A stretch of DNA of 64,000 nt from an uncultured Clostridia bacterium (GTDB lineage: Bacteria > Bacillota > Clostridia > UMGS1883). Shown one piece after another: positions 25,384 to 35,185 of the stretch. Under the pieces are notes generated by a model, which was not told where the DNA came from, ran no database searches, and saw nothing but the letters and a program-made list of their open reading frames with translations. Made by a program: the position numbers and the translations under genes. Numbering within the stretch: the first letter of the stretch is position 1; the number at the start of each line of letters is the position of its first letter. The stretch is taken from positions 1 through 64,000 of the forward strand of contig CANRCD010000007.1 in NCBI GenBank assembly GCA_947629005.1. Direction: 5' to 3'.

Positions 25384-26574
25384 ATGAAAATTCTTGTTAT
25401 TAACGCGGGCAGCTCCTCGCTGAAATACCAGCTTATTGATATGGACAAGCGGTTCGTTATGGCCAAGGGCCTGTGCGAGCGCATAGGTATCGACGGAAGC
25501 CGCCTCAAGCACACGCCCGCGGGCAGGGACAGCATCGTTATCGAAAGCCCGATGCCAACCCATGCCGACGCGATATCCCTTGTTATCTCGTCGCTTACCG
25601 ACAGTGAAAACGGCGTTATCTCCTCGATGAGCGAAATAGGCGCGGTGGGCCACAGAGTTGTCCACGGCGGCGAAAGCTTCAGCGAGAGCGTGGTTATAGA
25701 CGAAAAGGTGAAGGAGGGCATACGCGGCTGCGTTGAGCTCGCTCCGCTGCACAACCCCGCTAACCTTATCGGCATAGAGGCCTGCGAGAAGGTAATGCCA
25801 AATGTACCGCAGGTGGCCGTGTTCGACACCGCCTTCCATCAGACAATGCCGCAGAAGGCTTACCTCTACGGCCTGCCCTACGAGTATTATCAAAAGTACA
25901 AAATTCGCCGCTACGGCTTCCACGGCACCAGCCATAAATACGTCTCGGGTCGCGCGGCAGAAATGCTCAACATGCCCCTTTCCGAGCTTCGCGTCGTGAC
26001 CTGCCACCTCGGCAACGGTTCGAGCGTGGCCGCCATCGACCACGGCAGGGTTGTCGATACCTCAATGGGCCTAACGCCCCTTGCCGGCGTCATCATGGGT
26101 ACACGCTGCGGCGACATCGACCCCGCCATCGTCACCTTCCTGATGGAGAAGGAGGGCCTTGACCCGAAGGCCATGGATGCCGTGATGAACAAGCAGAGCG
26201 GCGTTCTCGGCGTTAGCGGCGTTTCCAGCGACTTCCGCGACCTCGGCAACGCCGCAGAAAACGGCGACAGCCGCGCCAAGGCCGCGCTGGATATGTTCTA
26301 CTATTCCGTCAAAAAGTTCGTCGGCGCTTACGCCGCCGTCATGGGCGGTATCGACGCTCTGGTATTCACCGCGGGCGTGGGCGAGAACAACGCCGCCTGC
26401 CGCGCCGCCGTTACCGAAGGACTGGAGTACATGGGCGTGAAAATTGACCCCGAGCTTAACAAGCAGCGCGGCGAGCTGGATATTTCCGCGCCCGACGCCG
26501 CCGTGCATACGCTCGTTATCCCCACCGACGAGGAAATGATGATAGCCCTTGACGCGCAAAGACTGACAAAGTAA
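25384..26574 (+). CDS. ackA: Acetate kinase
   Basis: 396 residues. Signatures: [17 protein letters not shown] at the N-terminus, [20 protein letters not shown] with the catalytic Asp, [12 protein letters not shown], and [10 protein letters not shown] near the C-terminus. It transfers phosphate from acetyl phosphate to ADP, the ATP-yielding step of acetate fermentation. The ATG is preceded by GGAAAGAGG. The operon ends at the hairpin at 26688. Confidence 0.97.
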   Translation: MKILVINAGSSSLKYQLIDMDKRFVMAKGLCERIGIDGSRLKHTPAGRDSIVIESPMPTHADAISLVISSLTDSENGVISSMSEIGAVGHRVVHGGESFSESVVIDEKVKEGIRGCVELAPLHNPANLIGIEACEKVMPNVPQVAVFDTAFHQTMPQKAYLYGLPYEYYQKYKIRRYGFHGTSHKYVSGRAAEMLNMPLSELRVVTCHLGNGSSVAAIDHGRVVDTSMGLTPLAGVIMGTRCGDIDPAIVTFLMEKEGLDPKAMDAVMNKQSGVLGVSGVSSDFRDLGNAAENGDSRAKAALDMFYYSVKKFVGAYAAVMGGIDALVFTAGVGENNAACRAAVTEGLEYMGVKIDPELNKQRGELDISAPDAAVHTLVIPTDEEMMIALDAQRLTK

Positions 26575-26589
26575 ATTTTAAATTGGGGC

Positions 26590-26909
26590 CGTAAAAAAAT
26601 ACGCGCAGACCGTTCAAGGGCTGGGTGTATTGATATAAGGCCGCTTTGAGCATTAAATGTTTACCGAAAAGCAATTAGTTAATGTAGAAAATCCGCTCAT
26701 ATGAGCGGATTTTCGTTGTTTTAAGCCCTTGAACTACGAACGAAAATCACCACTCGGCGTACCTATGTACGCCGTCGGGAGTGCTTGCTCGGCGGCAGGC
26801 GTTCGCCTGTACGCCGCTTCGCGGCGCCGCCTGCGCGAGCTGATTTTCATACGTTCTGCACGATTTTTTCGGCCGGCCCCCGTGCCTCCACACTACAGAG
26901 TGAGTTTTT
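26590..26909 (+). repeat. Modular 3'-UTR repeat, copy A (with insert)
   Basis: It starts 15 nt after the ackA stop. The head word GTAAAAAAATACGCGCAGAC (26591-26610), the AAAATCCGCTC hairpin (26688-26713) and the tail from CGTTCTGCACGATTTT to ACTACAGAGTGAGTTT (26852-26909) all recur in order at 37429-37600. Copy A carries an extra, hairpin-rich block (about 26719-26851) with GGCGTAC/GTACGCC and bounded by GAAAATCA...TGATTTTC. The frames inside are not genes. Confidence 0.6.
26688..26713 (+). terminator. ackA terminator hairpin
   Basis: A perfect palindrome with 13-bp arms AAAATCCGCTCAT ending in TTTT, then CGTTGTTTT. It lies 114 nt after the ackA stop and is part of repeat copy A. Confidence 0.7.
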
Positions 26910-26937
26910 CGGCGGTTTTTTGCGCGGCAAAGAGTCG

Positions 26938-27261
26938 TTACATCACCCTTATCAGCAGCATATATACGGCGGTGCCGGAGATTATGCTGACGAGGGAGCT
27001 TCGCTTCCAACTCTGGAGCCCTATAACGACGGCGGCGGAAATGAGCTCCGGCAGACCGAAGGGGGCCGAGGCGAGGTCAACGCTGCGAAGGCAGTATATC
27101 ACAAGCATACCTATAATCGCGCTGGGGAGCACATCGCCCAGATAGGAAACATAGGCGGGAGTTTTGCCGCCGCGGAATATCAGAAAGGGAAGAAAGCGAA
27201 GCAGTATGGTAACTATGGACATTACCGCCACAAGGAGGGCGGCGTGTACGTTCGCGCTCAT
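26938..27261 (-). CDS. azlD: Branched-chain amino acid exporter subunit AzlD
   Basis: 107 residues, four hydrophobic segments, with the AzlD-type motif LLRFLPFLIF near 21 and LPSAIIGMLVIYCL in the middle. AzlD works with AzlC to export branched-chain amino acids across the membrane. Its ATG overlaps the azlC stop (ATGA). Confidence 0.9.
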   Translation of the reverse strand: MSANVHAALLVAVMSIVTILLRFLPFLIFRGGKTPAYVSYLGDVLPSAIIGMLVIYCLRSVDLASAPFGLPELISAAVVIGLQSWKRSSLVSIISGTAVYMLLIRVM

Positions 27262-27983
27262 GCCCCCGCCTCCTTTGCCTCAAGGCGTGGACGCAGCAGC
27301 GTCAGAACCGCCGTGATGACGAGCATGGAAGGGATGAGAAATCCCTCCGCGCCAAATATCAGCAGGCAGACAAGGCTCCCCGCGATGCCGACAACGGCGG
27401 GAGTGCGGTCGCGGGCGGTTATCCACTGCTCGGTGAACGACGCGATAAACAGCGCCGTCATGGAAAACTCAATGCCATCCGCGCCGAAGGGGAGCGCCGC
27501 GCCGAGAATACTGCCCAGAACGCAGCCCGTCACCCAGTAGCACTGGTTAAAAAGCGACACCAAAAAGCGGTAGAGGTCGGGGTCCGTCCCCTCGGGCGCG
27601 GAACCGTCGCACAGGAGGGAATATGTCTCGTCGGTCAGGGCGAAAATCAGGTAGGGCTTATACTTACCTGCGTCGCGGTAGCGGTCGATCATGGATATGC
27701 TGTAAAACAGGTGGCGCGCGTTAACCATGAAGGTCGTCAGCGCGGCCGTGATGAGCGAGGCCCCGCCGGCGAGCAGCCCTACGCCCACATACTGCATGGA
27801 GCCCGCGAAAATCAGCACGCTCATGGCCAGCGACCACAAAAGTCCGTAGCCGGCGTTCCTCAAAAGTATGCCGAAGCCGACGCCCAGAACCACATATCCG
27901 GCCAGCACAGGCGCCGACTTGATAAACGCTTTTTTGACAACGCCGCGCCCTGAAGCGCGCGGCGGAGTTTTATCCGTGTTCAT
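27258..27983 (-). CDS. azlC: Branched-chain amino acid exporter subunit AzlC
   Basis: 241 residues. An AzlC-family permease with several membrane spans. Motifs: SAPVLAGYVVLGVGFGILL, FAGSMQYVGVGLL and NARHLFYSISMIDRY. It is the larger subunit of the azaleucine-resistance exporter. It lies 33 nt after the pspC-like gene and is followed directly by azlD. Confidence 0.93.
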   Translation of the reverse strand: MNTDKTPPRASGRGVVKKAFIKSAPVLAGYVVLGVGFGILLRNAGYGLLWSLAMSVLIFAGSMQYVGVGLLAGGASLITAALTTFMVNARHLFYSISMIDRYRDAGKYKPYLIFALTDETYSLLCDGSAPEGTDPDLYRFLVSLFNQCYWVTGCVLGSILGAALPFGADGIEFSMTALFIASFTEQWITARDRTPAVVGIAGSLVCLLIFGAEGFLIPSMLVITAVLTLLRPRLEAKEAGA

Positions 27984-28016
27984 TGATATTATTCTCCTCG
28001 CATAAAAGCCGCCGGC

Positions 28017-28256
28017 TTACTGCCGGTCGTCGCTCTCCTCGGCGTCAACCTGAATCGGCTCCGTATATCCGTCGGGCGGAGAATCGGGCAAAATAAAGGC
28101 CACAATGAAGTAGGCCAATATGCCGGTTCCGAAGAAAAGCACGCAAACGGCCCAGATTATGCGAACTATTGTAGGATCGATATTGAAATATTCGGCTATG
28201 CCGCCGCAGACTCCGAAAATTTTGCGGTCGGCGCGGGATTTATACAGTCTTTTCAT
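28017..28256 (-). CDS. PspC-domain membrane protein
   Basis: 79 residues. A PspC domain (about 1-60; MKRLYKSRADRKIFGVCGGIAEYF, read in two parts) with one membrane segment (about 33-57) and an acidic tail EESDDRQ. PspC proteins sense envelope stress in proteobacteria; in Firmicutes small PspC proteins have less certain roles. It is the first gene of the azlCD operon behind a consensus promoter. Confidence 0.88.
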   Translation of the reverse strand: MKRLYKSRADRKIFGVCGGIAEYFNIDPTIVRIIWAVCVLFFGTGILAYFIVAFILPDSPPDGYTEPIQVDAEESDDRQ

Positions 28257-28370
28257 ATTGAGACGCCCTTTCGCTGAGGTTTTGTTATAATTGCGCTTCG
28301 CCTTTCCGAGCCCAAAGGGCGGGGAAAATTACGGCGGCGCGTAAAATCGGCGTATAATATAGCCATAATT

Positions 28371-28399
28371 ATTATACCACTAAGCGGGGCTTTTGTCAA
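28371..28399 (-). promoter_or_regulatory. Promoter of the pspC-azlCD operon
   Basis: Minus-strand TTGACA (28394-28399), 17 bp, TATAAT (28371-28376): perfect hexamers. The leader is about 110 nt. Confidence 0.85.
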
Positions 28400-28622
28400 A
28401 TTAATTGGCAAAATTACGCCGGCTAAGGCAAAAGATGTATAAATTCGCTCTGCGGGGGTATTCGGACTTATACATTAAGGGAGCGCAGAGCCAATGCCCC
28501 CTGCGGGCGAAAAAAGGCAATACGGGACGGAAAAGGCAAAACTGACGGCGGGAAAGACGGCGGGGCGGAAAGAGGGCGGGCCAAGCGGAGCGATTGACGG
28601 ACGGGGCTTTACCATGCCCAGC
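28400..28622. other. Gene-free stretch with an inverted repeat
   Basis: No supported gene. The octamer GCTCTGCG (28447-28454) and its complement CGCAGAGC (28484-28491) could form a hairpin with a 29-nt loop, and GCCCCCTGCGGGCG follows. The rest is purine-rich on the plus strand. No promoter or ribosome site is convincing. Confidence 0.4.
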
Positions 28623-28650
28623 AAAAAAGGCCCGCACAGCGGGCCTTTTT
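28623..28650 (-). terminator. tuf terminator
   Basis: AAAAAGGCCCGC/GCGGGCCTTTTT stem with a 3-nt loop. On the minus strand it ends in six Ts and lies 16 nt after the tuf stop. Confidence 0.88.
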
Positions 28651-28665
28651 ATTTTATGCGGGAAC

Positions 28666-29868
28666 TTAGGCGTTAATGGAAGATACAACGCCGGAGCCAA
28701 CGGTCCTGCCGCCCTCGCGGATAGCGAAGCGGAGACCTTCCTCGATGGCGATGGGGGTGATAAGCTCAACGTCCATCTTTACGTTGTCGCCGGGCATGCA
28801 CATCTCGGTGCCGGCGGGCAGGGAGATAACGCCGGTAACGTCGGTGGTTCTGAAATAGAACTGAGGACGATAGTTGTTGAAGAAGGGGGTATGACGGCCA
28901 CCCTCCTCCTTGGTCAGCACGTAAACCTGACCGGAGAACTTGGTGTGGGGATGAATGGAGCCGGGCTTGGCAAGAACCTGACCGCGCTCAATCTCGTTCC
29001 TCTGAACGCCGCGAAGCAGGGCGCCTATGTTATCGCCGGCCTCGGCGCTGTCGAGGAGCTTGCGGAACATCTCGATACCGGTAACTACAACCTTGCGGGC
29101 CTCGTCGGTAAGACCAACGATTTCAACCTCCTCGCTCATCTTGAGGGTGCCGCGCTCTACACGACCGGTGGCAACGGTGCCGCGGCCAGTGATGGAGAAT
29201 ACGTCCTCAACAGGCATAAGGAAGGGCGCGTCGGTGGGACGCTGAGGAGTGGGGATATAGCTGTCAACGGCGTCCATAAGGTCCAGAATGGGCTTATAAA
29301 CGGGGTCGTTGATGTCGGTAGAGGTGCTCTCGAGAACCTCAAGGGCGGAGCCTACAATGATGGGAATATCATCGCCGGGGAACTCGTACTCGGTGAGAAG
29401 GTCGCGAACCTCCATCTCAACGAGCTCGAGCAGCTCATCGTCGTCAACCTGATCTCTCTTGTTCAGGAAAACAACGATGTAGGGAACGCCAACCTGACGG
29501 GCAAGCAGGATGTGCTCGCGGGTCTGGGGCATAACGCCGTCGGCGGCGGAAACAACAAGGATAGCGCCGTCCATCTGCGCAGCGCCGGTGATCATGTTCT
29601 TAACGTAGTCGGCGTGGCCGGGGCAGTCAACGTGAGCGTAGTGACGGTTATCGGTCTCGTACTCAACGTGGGCGGTGGAGATTGTGATTCCGCGGGCCTT
29701 CTCCTCGGGAGCCTTGTCGATCTGGTCGTAGGCGGTGTAGTTGGCCTGACCCTTCATACCAAGAACCTTGGTGATGGCCGCGGTAAGAGAGGTCTTGCCA
29801 TGGTCAACGTGACCGATGGTGCCGATGTTTACATGGGGCTTACTTCTTTCAAATTTTTCCTTTGCCAT
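28666..29868 (-). CDS. tuf: Elongation factor Tu
   Basis: 400 residues. GTPase motifs GHVDHGKT (G1), DCPGHADY (G3) and NKRDQVDD (G4) are intact, and domains 2 and 3 follow ([21 protein letters not shown]). It delivers aminoacyl-tRNA to the ribosome. It closes the str operon after fusA but also has its own promoter (29915-29943) and a strong GGAGG site. Confidence 0.98.
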   Translation of the reverse strand: MAKEKFERSKPHVNIGTIGHVDHGKTSLTAAITKVLGMKGQANYTAYDQIDKAPEEKARGITISTAHVEYETDNRHYAHVDCPGHADYVKNMITGAAQMDGAILVVSAADGVMPQTREHILLARQVGVPYIVVFLNKRDQVDDDELLELVEMEVRDLLTEYEFPGDDIPIIVGSALEVLESTSTDINDPVYKPILDLMDAVDSYIPTPQRPTDAPFLMPVEDVFSITGRGTVATGRVERGTLKMSEEVEIVGLTDEARKVVVTGIEMFRKLLDSAEAGDNIGALLRGVQRNEIERGQVLAKPGSIHPHTKFSGQVYVLTKEEGGRHTPFFNNYRPQFYFRTTDVTGVISLPAGTEMCMPGDNVKMDVELITPIAIEEGLRFAIREGGRTVGSGVVSSINA

Positions 29869-29914
29869 TGTAAATTTGCCTCCTTTAGACTATTTTGATT
29901 TTTTTGTTAATTAC

Positions 29915-29943
29915 ATTATAAATGAAAACGAAATAAAAATCAA
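29915..29943 (-). promoter_or_regulatory. Internal tuf promoter
   Basis: Minus-strand TTGATT (29938-29943), 17 bp, TATAAT (29915-29920) in the AT-rich fusA-tuf gap. It allows extra tuf expression. Confidence 0.7.
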
Positions 29944-29980
29944 TACTTTTTTTATAAATATTGAAATTTATGGAGAGTCA

Positions 29981-32062
29981 TCAGTCCTTCTTGGCGCGGG
30001 CGCTGATGATATCGTCCATGATGTTCTTGGGAACGGCCTCGTAGTGGTCGGGCGTCATGGTATAGGCGCCGCGGCCCTGAGTTTTGCTGCGCAGGTCCGT
30101 GGCGTAGCCAAACATCTCGCTGAGGGGAACAAAGCTTGAAATCTGCTTGGTTCCGGCGATGTCGTCCATGCCGAGGATACGGCCGCGGCGGGACGAAAGG
30201 TCGCCTATAACGTCGCCCATGTATTCCTCGGGCACGGTAACGTCAACCTTCATGATGGGCTCCTTAAGGATGGGGTCCGCCTTGCGGCAGCCTTCCTTGA
30301 AGGCCATGGAACCGGCTATCTTGAACGCCATTTCGGAGGAGTCAACCTCGTGATAGGAGCCGTCGAACAGCGTTACGCGGACGTCCACCACATTGTAGCC
30401 GGCAAGCACGCCGGACTGCATTGCGCCTTGGATACCGGCGTCAACCGCGGGAATATACTCCTTGGGTATAGCGCCGCCGACAATCTTGTTGACGAACTCG
30501 TAGCCCTGTCCGGGCTCGAGGGGCTCAAGCTCAATAAATACGTGGCCGTACTGGCCCTTACCGCCGCTCTGACGGGCATACTTATGCTCGATCTTGACGG
30601 ACTTCTGAATGGTCTCGCGGTAGGAAACCTGCGGCTTGCCGACGTTTGCCTCGACCTTGAACTCACGCAGAAGCCTATCGACGATTATCTCAAGGTGAAG
30701 CTCGCCCATGCCGGCGATGATGGTCTGGCCGGTTTCCTCGTCGGTATAGGTCTTAAAAGTGGGATCCTCCTCGGCGAGCTTGGAGAGGGCTATGCCCATT
30801 TTCTCCTGACCGGCCTTGGTCTTGGGCTCGATAGCTACGCGGATAACGGGCTCGGGGAACTCCATCTGCTCAAGAATGATGGGGTGTTTCTCGTCGCAGA
30901 GAGTGTCGCCGGTGGTGGTATTCTTAAGGCCGACGGCCGCAGCTATATCGCCGCTGTAAACCTTTTCAAGATCCTCGCGCTTGTCGGCGTGCATCTGAAG
31001 AATACGGCCCAGACGCTCCTTATCGCCCTTGGAACTGTTCAAAACGTAGGAGCCGGTCTCGACGGTGCCGGAATATACCCTGAAGAACGCCAGCTTGCCG
31101 ACAAAGGGGTCGGTCATTATCTTGAAGGCGAGGGCGCTGAAGGGCTCCTCGTCGCTGGAGTGGCGAACCTCCTCCTCCTCGGTGTCGGGGTTCACGCCGG
31201 TGATGGCGGGAACGTCGAGCGGGGAGGGCATATAGTCGATTATCGCGTCGAGCAGCTTCTGAACGCCCTTATTGCGGTAGGACGTTCCGCACACAACGGG
31301 CACCATTTCATTGGCGATGGTGCTCTTGCGTATGCAGGACTTAATCTCGTCAATGGTGAGCTCCTCGCCCTCGAGGTACTTCATCATAAGCTCCTCGTCC
31401 ATTTCGGCTACGTGCTCCACCATGTCAGAGTGGTACTGCTCCGCCTTCTCGCGCATATCCTCGGGAATCTCCTCCTGACGGATATCCTTGCCGAGGTCGT
31501 CATAGTATACGTATGCCTTCATCTCAACAAGGTCAATTATGCCCTTGAAGGTGTCCTCCGCACCGATGGGAAGCTGAATGGGCACCGCGTTGCACTTGAG
31601 GCGGTCCTTCATCATCTGAACGACATTATAGAAATTGGCGCCCATGATGTCCATTTTATTGACATAAGCCATGCGGGGTACGTGGTACTTGTCCGCCTGA
31701 CGCCACACGGTTTCGGACTGGGGCTCAACGCCGCCCTTCGCGCAGAATACCGTAACGCTGCCGTCGAGCACACGCAGCGAACGCTGAACCTCAACCGTGA
31801 AGTCAACGTGGCCGGGGGTGTCAATGATGTTTATTCTGTGGTTCTTCCAGAAGGCGGTGGTGGCCGCGGAGGTGATGGTTATGCCTCTCTCCTGCTCCTG
31901 CTCCATCCAGTCCATGGTAGCGGCGCCCTCGTGAACCTCGCCGATTTTATGCGTCTTTCCCGTGTAGAAAAGTATTCTTTCGGTCGTTGTCGTTTTACCG
32001 GCGTCAATGTGCGCCATGATGCCGATATTACGAGTTTTTTCCAAGCTGTAAGCTCTTGGCAT
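29981..32062 (-). CDS. fusA: Elongation factor G
   Basis: 693 residues. GTPase motifs [18 protein letters not shown] and NKMDIMGAN. Domains II-V follow, including [13 protein letters not shown]-type domain IV sequence ([11 protein letters not shown]) and the C-terminal [10 protein letters not shown]. It drives ribosomal translocation. The length is standard. Confidence 0.98.
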   Translation of the reverse strand: MPRAYSLEKTRNIGIMAHIDAGKTTTTERILFYTGKTHKIGEVHEGAATMDWMEQEQERGITITSAATTAFWKNHRINIIDTPGHVDFTVEVQRSLRVLDGSVTVFCAKGGVEPQSETVWRQADKYHVPRMAYVNKMDIMGANFYNVVQMMKDRLKCNAVPIQLPIGAEDTFKGIIDLVEMKAYVYYDDLGKDIRQEEIPEDMREKAEQYHSDMVEHVAEMDEELMMKYLEGEELTIDEIKSCIRKSTIANEMVPVVCGTSYRNKGVQKLLDAIIDYMPSPLDVPAITGVNPDTEEEEVRHSSDEEPFSALAFKIMTDPFVGKLAFFRVYSGTVETGSYVLNSSKGDKERLGRILQMHADKREDLEKVYSGDIAAAVGLKNTTTGDTLCDEKHPIILEQMEFPEPVIRVAIEPKTKAGQEKMGIALSKLAEEDPTFKTYTDEETGQTIIAGMGELHLEIIVDRLLREFKVEANVGKPQVSYRETIQKSVKIEHKYARQSGGKGQYGHVFIELEPLEPGQGYEFVNKIVGGAIPKEYIPAVDAGIQGAMQSGVLAGYNVVDVRVTLFDGSYHEVDSSEMAFKIAGSMAFKEGCRKADPILKEPIMKVDVTVPEEYMGDVIGDLSSRRGRILGMDDIAGTKQISSFVPLSEMFGYATDLRSKTQGRGAYTMTPDHYEAVPKNIMDDIISARAKKD

Positions 32063-32107
32063 TAATATCCTCCTTTCCCTGATAATGGGGAACTTGGTTT
32101 ATAAGGA

Positions 32108-32578
32108 CTACCAGCGGTAGTGGGCGAAGGCCTTGTTGGCCTCGGCCATCTTGTGGGTATCCTCACGCTTTTTGACGGCGCCGCCCATATTGTTGACGGC
32201 GTCGAGTATTTCGCCGGCCAGACGCTCGCGCATGGTTCTTTCGCTGCGGGCGCGGCTGTATGTTGTGAGCCAGCGAAGGCCGAGGGTTTGACGGCGGGCG
32301 GGTCGAACCTCCATGGGAACCTGATAGGTTGCGCCGCCGACACGTCTTGCCTTGACCTCAAGCACGGGCATAATGTTGTCCATGGCGGCGCGGAACACCT
32401 CAAGGGGATCCTTGCCGGACTTTTCGCGGACAATGTCAAACGCACCGTACACAATCTTCTGCGCGACACCCTTCTTGCCGTCGAGCATAATGCTGTTTAC
32501 AAGACGGGTAACGACCTTGTCGTTATACACGGGATCGGGCAGAACGTCACGCTTGGGAACAAAACCTCTTCTTGGCAC
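32108..32578 (-). CDS. rpsG: 30S ribosomal protein S7
   Basis: 156 residues, the normal S7 length, when started at GTG 32576-32578 ([15 protein letters not shown]) behind GGAGGG. The frame opening at 32596 would run through the ribosome site itself. Conserved core: [21 protein letters not shown] (shown by parts), [14 protein letters not shown] and [10 protein letters not shown]. It organises the 3' major domain of 16S rRNA. Confidence 0.97.
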   Translation of the reverse strand: MPRRGFVPKRDVLPDPVYNDKVVTRLVNSIMLDGKKGVAQKIVYGAFDIVREKSGKDPLEVFRAAMDNIMPVLEVKARRVGGATYQVPMEVRPARRQTLGLRWLTTYSRARSERTMRERLAGEILDAVNNMGGAVKKREDTHKMAEANKAFAHYRW

Positions 32579-32703
32579 TTGTCTTCCCTCCTTCATTAAA
32601 AATTGATGAATTCACAGGTACTCTGCCCCATAAGGGGCCGTCAGTGCAACGACAAATATATATAATCCGCAGTCGCACTATTTTCCGCTTCCTGCGGGGA
32701 AAA
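32579..32703 (-). promoter_or_regulatory. Structured rpsL-rpsG intercistronic leader
   Basis: The 125-nt gap is long for this operon. It contains a hairpin GCCCC-ATAA-GGGGC (32625-32638) and a longer inverted repeat with AGTGC/GCACT and GAC/GTC arms (32643-32679). In E. coli S7 represses translation by binding between these genes; a similar role here is an inference, and I cannot align the structures. Confidence 0.35.
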
Positions 32704-33117
32704 TTACTTTTTGGGCTTCTTGGCGCCGTACTTGCTGCGGGCCTGCATTCTCTTCGCAACGCCGGCTGCGTCAAGGGTGCCGCGGATAATGTGATACCTT
32801 ACGCCGGGCAGATCCTTAACTCTTCCCCCGCGGATGAGAACAACGCTGTGCTCCTGAAGGTTATGGCCTTCGCCGGGGATGTAGCTCGTCACCTCAATGC
32901 CGTTGGAAAGGCGCACTCTGGCAATCTTGCGAAGCGCGGAATTCGGCTTCTTGGGGGTCTGGGTCTTAACATTCGTGCAGACGCCTCTCTTTTGAGGAGA
33001 GCTTTGGTCCGTAGGCGCCTTCTTGAGGGAGTTGAGTCCCTTCTGAAGCGCGGGGGCGTTTGATTTTACAACGCCGGTTTCCCTTCCCTTTCTGACAAGC
33101 TGGTTAAATGTGGGCAT
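32704..33117 (-). CDS. rpsL: 30S ribosomal protein S12
   Basis: 137 residues. [12 protein letters not shown] start, [17 protein letters not shown] and [20 protein letters not shown] (in parts) are the usual decoding-site segments. The lysine of TPKKPNS is the wild-type, streptomycin-sensitive residue. First gene of the str operon. The RimO enzyme that modifies S12 is encoded at 51361. Confidence 0.98.
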   Translation of the reverse strand: MPTFNQLVRKGRETGVVKSNAPALQKGLNSLKKAPTDQSSPQKRGVCTNVKTQTPKKPNSALRKIARVRLSNGIEVTSYIPGEGHNLQEHSVVLIRGGRVKDLPGVRYHIIRGTLDAAGVAKRMQARSKYGAKKPKK

Positions 33118-33170
33118 GATTTCACCTCCGATTATAACGTATGCGGCCTCGCGGCCTACACCAATTCCGT

Positions 33171-33199
33171 ATTATATCAACATTTTCAAATTATGTCAA
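33171..33199 (-). promoter_or_regulatory. str operon promoter
   Basis: Minus-strand TTGACA (33194-33199), 17 bp, TATAAT (33171-33176): perfect hexamers, 53 bp before rpsL. GGAGGTG precedes the ATG. Confidence 0.88.
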
Positions 33200-33322
33200 G
33201 ACTTTTTGGAAAAAAACATTAAAAATTTTTAGTGAATATTACCGATTTTTTTGTGTATTCTGCAAAGGAAATGAGGAACGCGGAATGCAAGATTTTCACC
33301 ATTCTTCGTTCCGCGGTTTCCC

Positions 33323-33586
33323 CTACTTAGACGCGGTCATGGCGTCGTTATTACGGCCGCAGCTCGGGCAGCGGGGAAAATCGCAGTCGTAGACGGCTCC
33401 GCACTCGCACTTCACCTTGGATATGCCTGAGGTCTCGGCGGCAAAAAACTCGAGCTTGCCGCACTTGGGGCAGGAATAGACCTCAACCTCGACCGCAGGC
33501 TCGGACGCGGGCCTGCCGAATCGGAAACCTTCAGAGCCGAGAAAGTTAAGCCTTTCGCTGCATCTTGGACAATGGATCTTCTTCAT
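33323..33586 (-). CDS. Zinc-ribbon protein, unknown function
   Basis: 87 residues with four CxxC-type pairs: CPRC at 6-9, CPKC near 39-42, the CECG region near 60, and CPSC near 72-75. This suggests two treble-clef or zinc-ribbon units. No other domain. Its start overlaps the upstream membrane-protein gene (ATGA), so it is the last gene of the yfcE-coaX-malic enzyme operon. Similar small zinc ribbons are widespread in Clostridia; function unknown. Confidence 0.75.
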   Translation of the reverse strand: MKKIHCPRCSERLNFLGSEGFRFGRPASEPAVEVEVYSCPKCGKLEFFAAETSGISKVKCECGAVYDCDFPRCPSCGRNNDAMTASK

Positions 33587-34008
33587 TGTAATTTCTCCTC
33601 CTGTTTATTCATTAGCTGTTTCAGTCTGTTATCGGGGTAAAAATCGTAGGCGCGGCCATCGAAGAAAAGCTTGTTCCCTCTGACCTGTGCCTTTGAAATA
33701 TCTATCCACGCGGTCTCCCACGAAAGGAGGCCGTAGCGCGTAACATAAACCAGTATTCCTCCGTCGGTCAGGACGTATTCCACCTTAAACACGCCCTTTT
33801 TCAGCACGCGGTTAAGCGCGGCGGCCGTAAGCGCAACGGCGGCTATCTGGAAAAACGCCGCGTATGGCAGCGGCGAAAGCAGACGCAGCGCCAGCGCGCA
33901 GAGAGCGGCGAGCAAAAGCACGGCGGCAAAGCTTGCCATGGGTTTGGCCGGAAGCAGGGCCGCGCCCCTGTAGACCGAGGTTTTATCCTTTAAAAAATCG
34001 TCCCTCAC
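33583..34008 (-). CDS. Small membrane protein, unknown
   Basis: 141 residues, GTG start (34006-34008) 1 nt after the malic-enzyme stop. Two hydrophobic segments (about 22-45 and 50-67) are followed by a PH-like beta-rich tail (YVLTDGGILVYVTRYGLLSWE), reminiscent of YcxB/bPH membrane proteins. The family is uncertain. Confidence 0.65.
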   Translation of the reverse strand: MRDDFLKDKTSVYRGAALLPAKPMASFAAVLLLAALCALALRLLSPLPYAAFFQIAAVALTAAALNRVLKKGVFKVEYVLTDGGILVYVTRYGLLSWETAWIDISKAQVRGNKLFFDGRAYDFYPDNRLKQLMNKQEEKLQ

Positions 34009-34009
34009 G

Positions 34010-35185
34010 TCACTTCTCCGAGGCGGCCCCCGTGGCGAAGGCGGTCTCCTTCACCGCGGCGGCAACGGCGGCGGCCACGCGGGCGTCCAGCGCGGCGGGC
34101 AAGATATAATCGGCACACAGCTCGGCTTCGGGCACAAGACCCGCGATGGCCTTAGCGGCGGCGATTTTCATTTCGTCGTTTATCTCGCGGGCGCGGGCGT
34201 CGAGAGCTCCGCGGAACACGCCCGGGAAGGCGAGGACATTGTTTATCTGATTGGGAAAGTCGCTGCGGCCGGTGCCTACGACGAAGGCCCCCGCCTCCTT
34301 CGCGGCGTCGGGCATTATCTCGGGCTCGGGATTGGCCATGGCGAAAATTATCGGCTTATCCGCCATGGAGCGCACCATTTCGGGCTTAAGCACGCCCTTC
34401 GCGCTGACGCCCACAAACAGGTCGGCCCCCTTAACGGCATCGGCAAGCGTTCCCTTGAGGTTTTCGGGGTTAGTATCCTCGGCAAGGGACGCGAGGGCCG
34501 AATCCATGCCCGAACGGCCTCGGTAAACAATGCCGTCGATATCGGTCATTATCACGTTTTTGAGGCCGCTCTTCATCAGCAGCCGACAGATAGCCGCGCC
34601 AGCGGCCCCTGCCCCGCTGAACACGGCCTTTATCTCCCCTATCCGCTTGCCGACAAGCTTGAGCGCGTTCATCACGGCGGCGAGCACGATTATCGCCGTG
34701 CCGTGCTGGTCGTCATGGAAAACGGGGATGGACAGCTCCTCCTTTAGCCGACGCTCTATCTCGAAGCAGCGCGGGGCGGATATGTCCTCGAGGTTTATGC
34801 CGCCGAACACGGGTTCGAGGTATTTGACGGTACGGACTATCTCGTCCGCGTCCTTCGTGGCAAGGCATATCGGGAAGGCGTCTACGCCGCCGAATTCCTT
34901 GAACAGTATGCACTTGCCCTCCATGACGGGTATGGCGGCGTGAGGGCCTATGTCGCCGAGGCCAAGCACCGCCGTGCCGTCGCTGATAACGGCCACAAGG
35001 TTATGCTTGCGGGTGTAGTCGTAGACGGAGGCGGGGTTTTTATATATCTCCCGACAGGGCTCCGCTACGCCCGGGGTGTAGGCCGTGGAAAGGTCGTCCC
35101 GCGTTTTGAGGGGGACGGCGCTTATTACCTCAATTTTGCCCCCGTGCTCCTTGTGGAGCCTGAGAGCGGCTTCTCCATAGTTCAT
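34010..35185 (-). CDS. NAD(P)-dependent malic enzyme
   Basis: 391 residues, the short MaeB/YtsJ-like form without a phosphotransacetylase tail. TPGVAEPCREI and NLVAVISDGTAVLGLGDIG lie near the N-terminus, FHDDQHGTAI is the divalent-metal segment, FSGAGAAGAAICRLL the Rossmann nucleotide-binding loop, and FAMANPEPE a further signature. It decarboxylates malate to pyruvate. Cofactor choice cannot be read safely. Start overlaps coaX (ATGA). Confidence 0.93.
   Translation of the reverse strand: MNYGEAALRLHKEHGGKIEVISAVPLKTRDDLSTAYTPGVAEPCREIYKNPASVYDYTRKHNLVAVISDGTAVLGLGDIGPHAAIPVMEGKCILFKEFGGVDAFPICLATKDADEIVRTVKYLEPVFGGINLEDISAPRCFEIERRLKEELSIPVFHDDQHGTAIIVLAAVMNALKLVGKRIGEIKAVFSGAGAAGAAICRLLMKSGLKNVIMTDIDGIVYRGRSGMDSALASLAEDTNPENLKGTLADAVKGADLFVGVSAKGVLKPEMVRSMADKPIIFAMANPEPEIMPDAAKEAGAFVVGTGRSDFPNQINNVLAFPGVFRGALDARAREINDEMKIAAAKAIAGLVPEAELCADYILPAALDARVAAAVAAAVKETAFATGAASEK

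Noticed and set aside
24499-26043. A 514-codon minus-strand frame opposite pta and ackA
   Set aside because: Both plus-strand genes are unmistakable, and the antisense frame lacks motifs and a start site.
26747-27010. An 87-codon minus-strand frame between ackA and azlD
   Set aside because: It reads through the hairpin-rich repeat insert and into azlD, with no ribosome site or conserved pattern.
30350-32065. A 571-codon plus-strand frame opposite fusA
   Set aside because: fusA is certain and highly conserved; the antisense frame is Leu/Val/Gly-rich filler.
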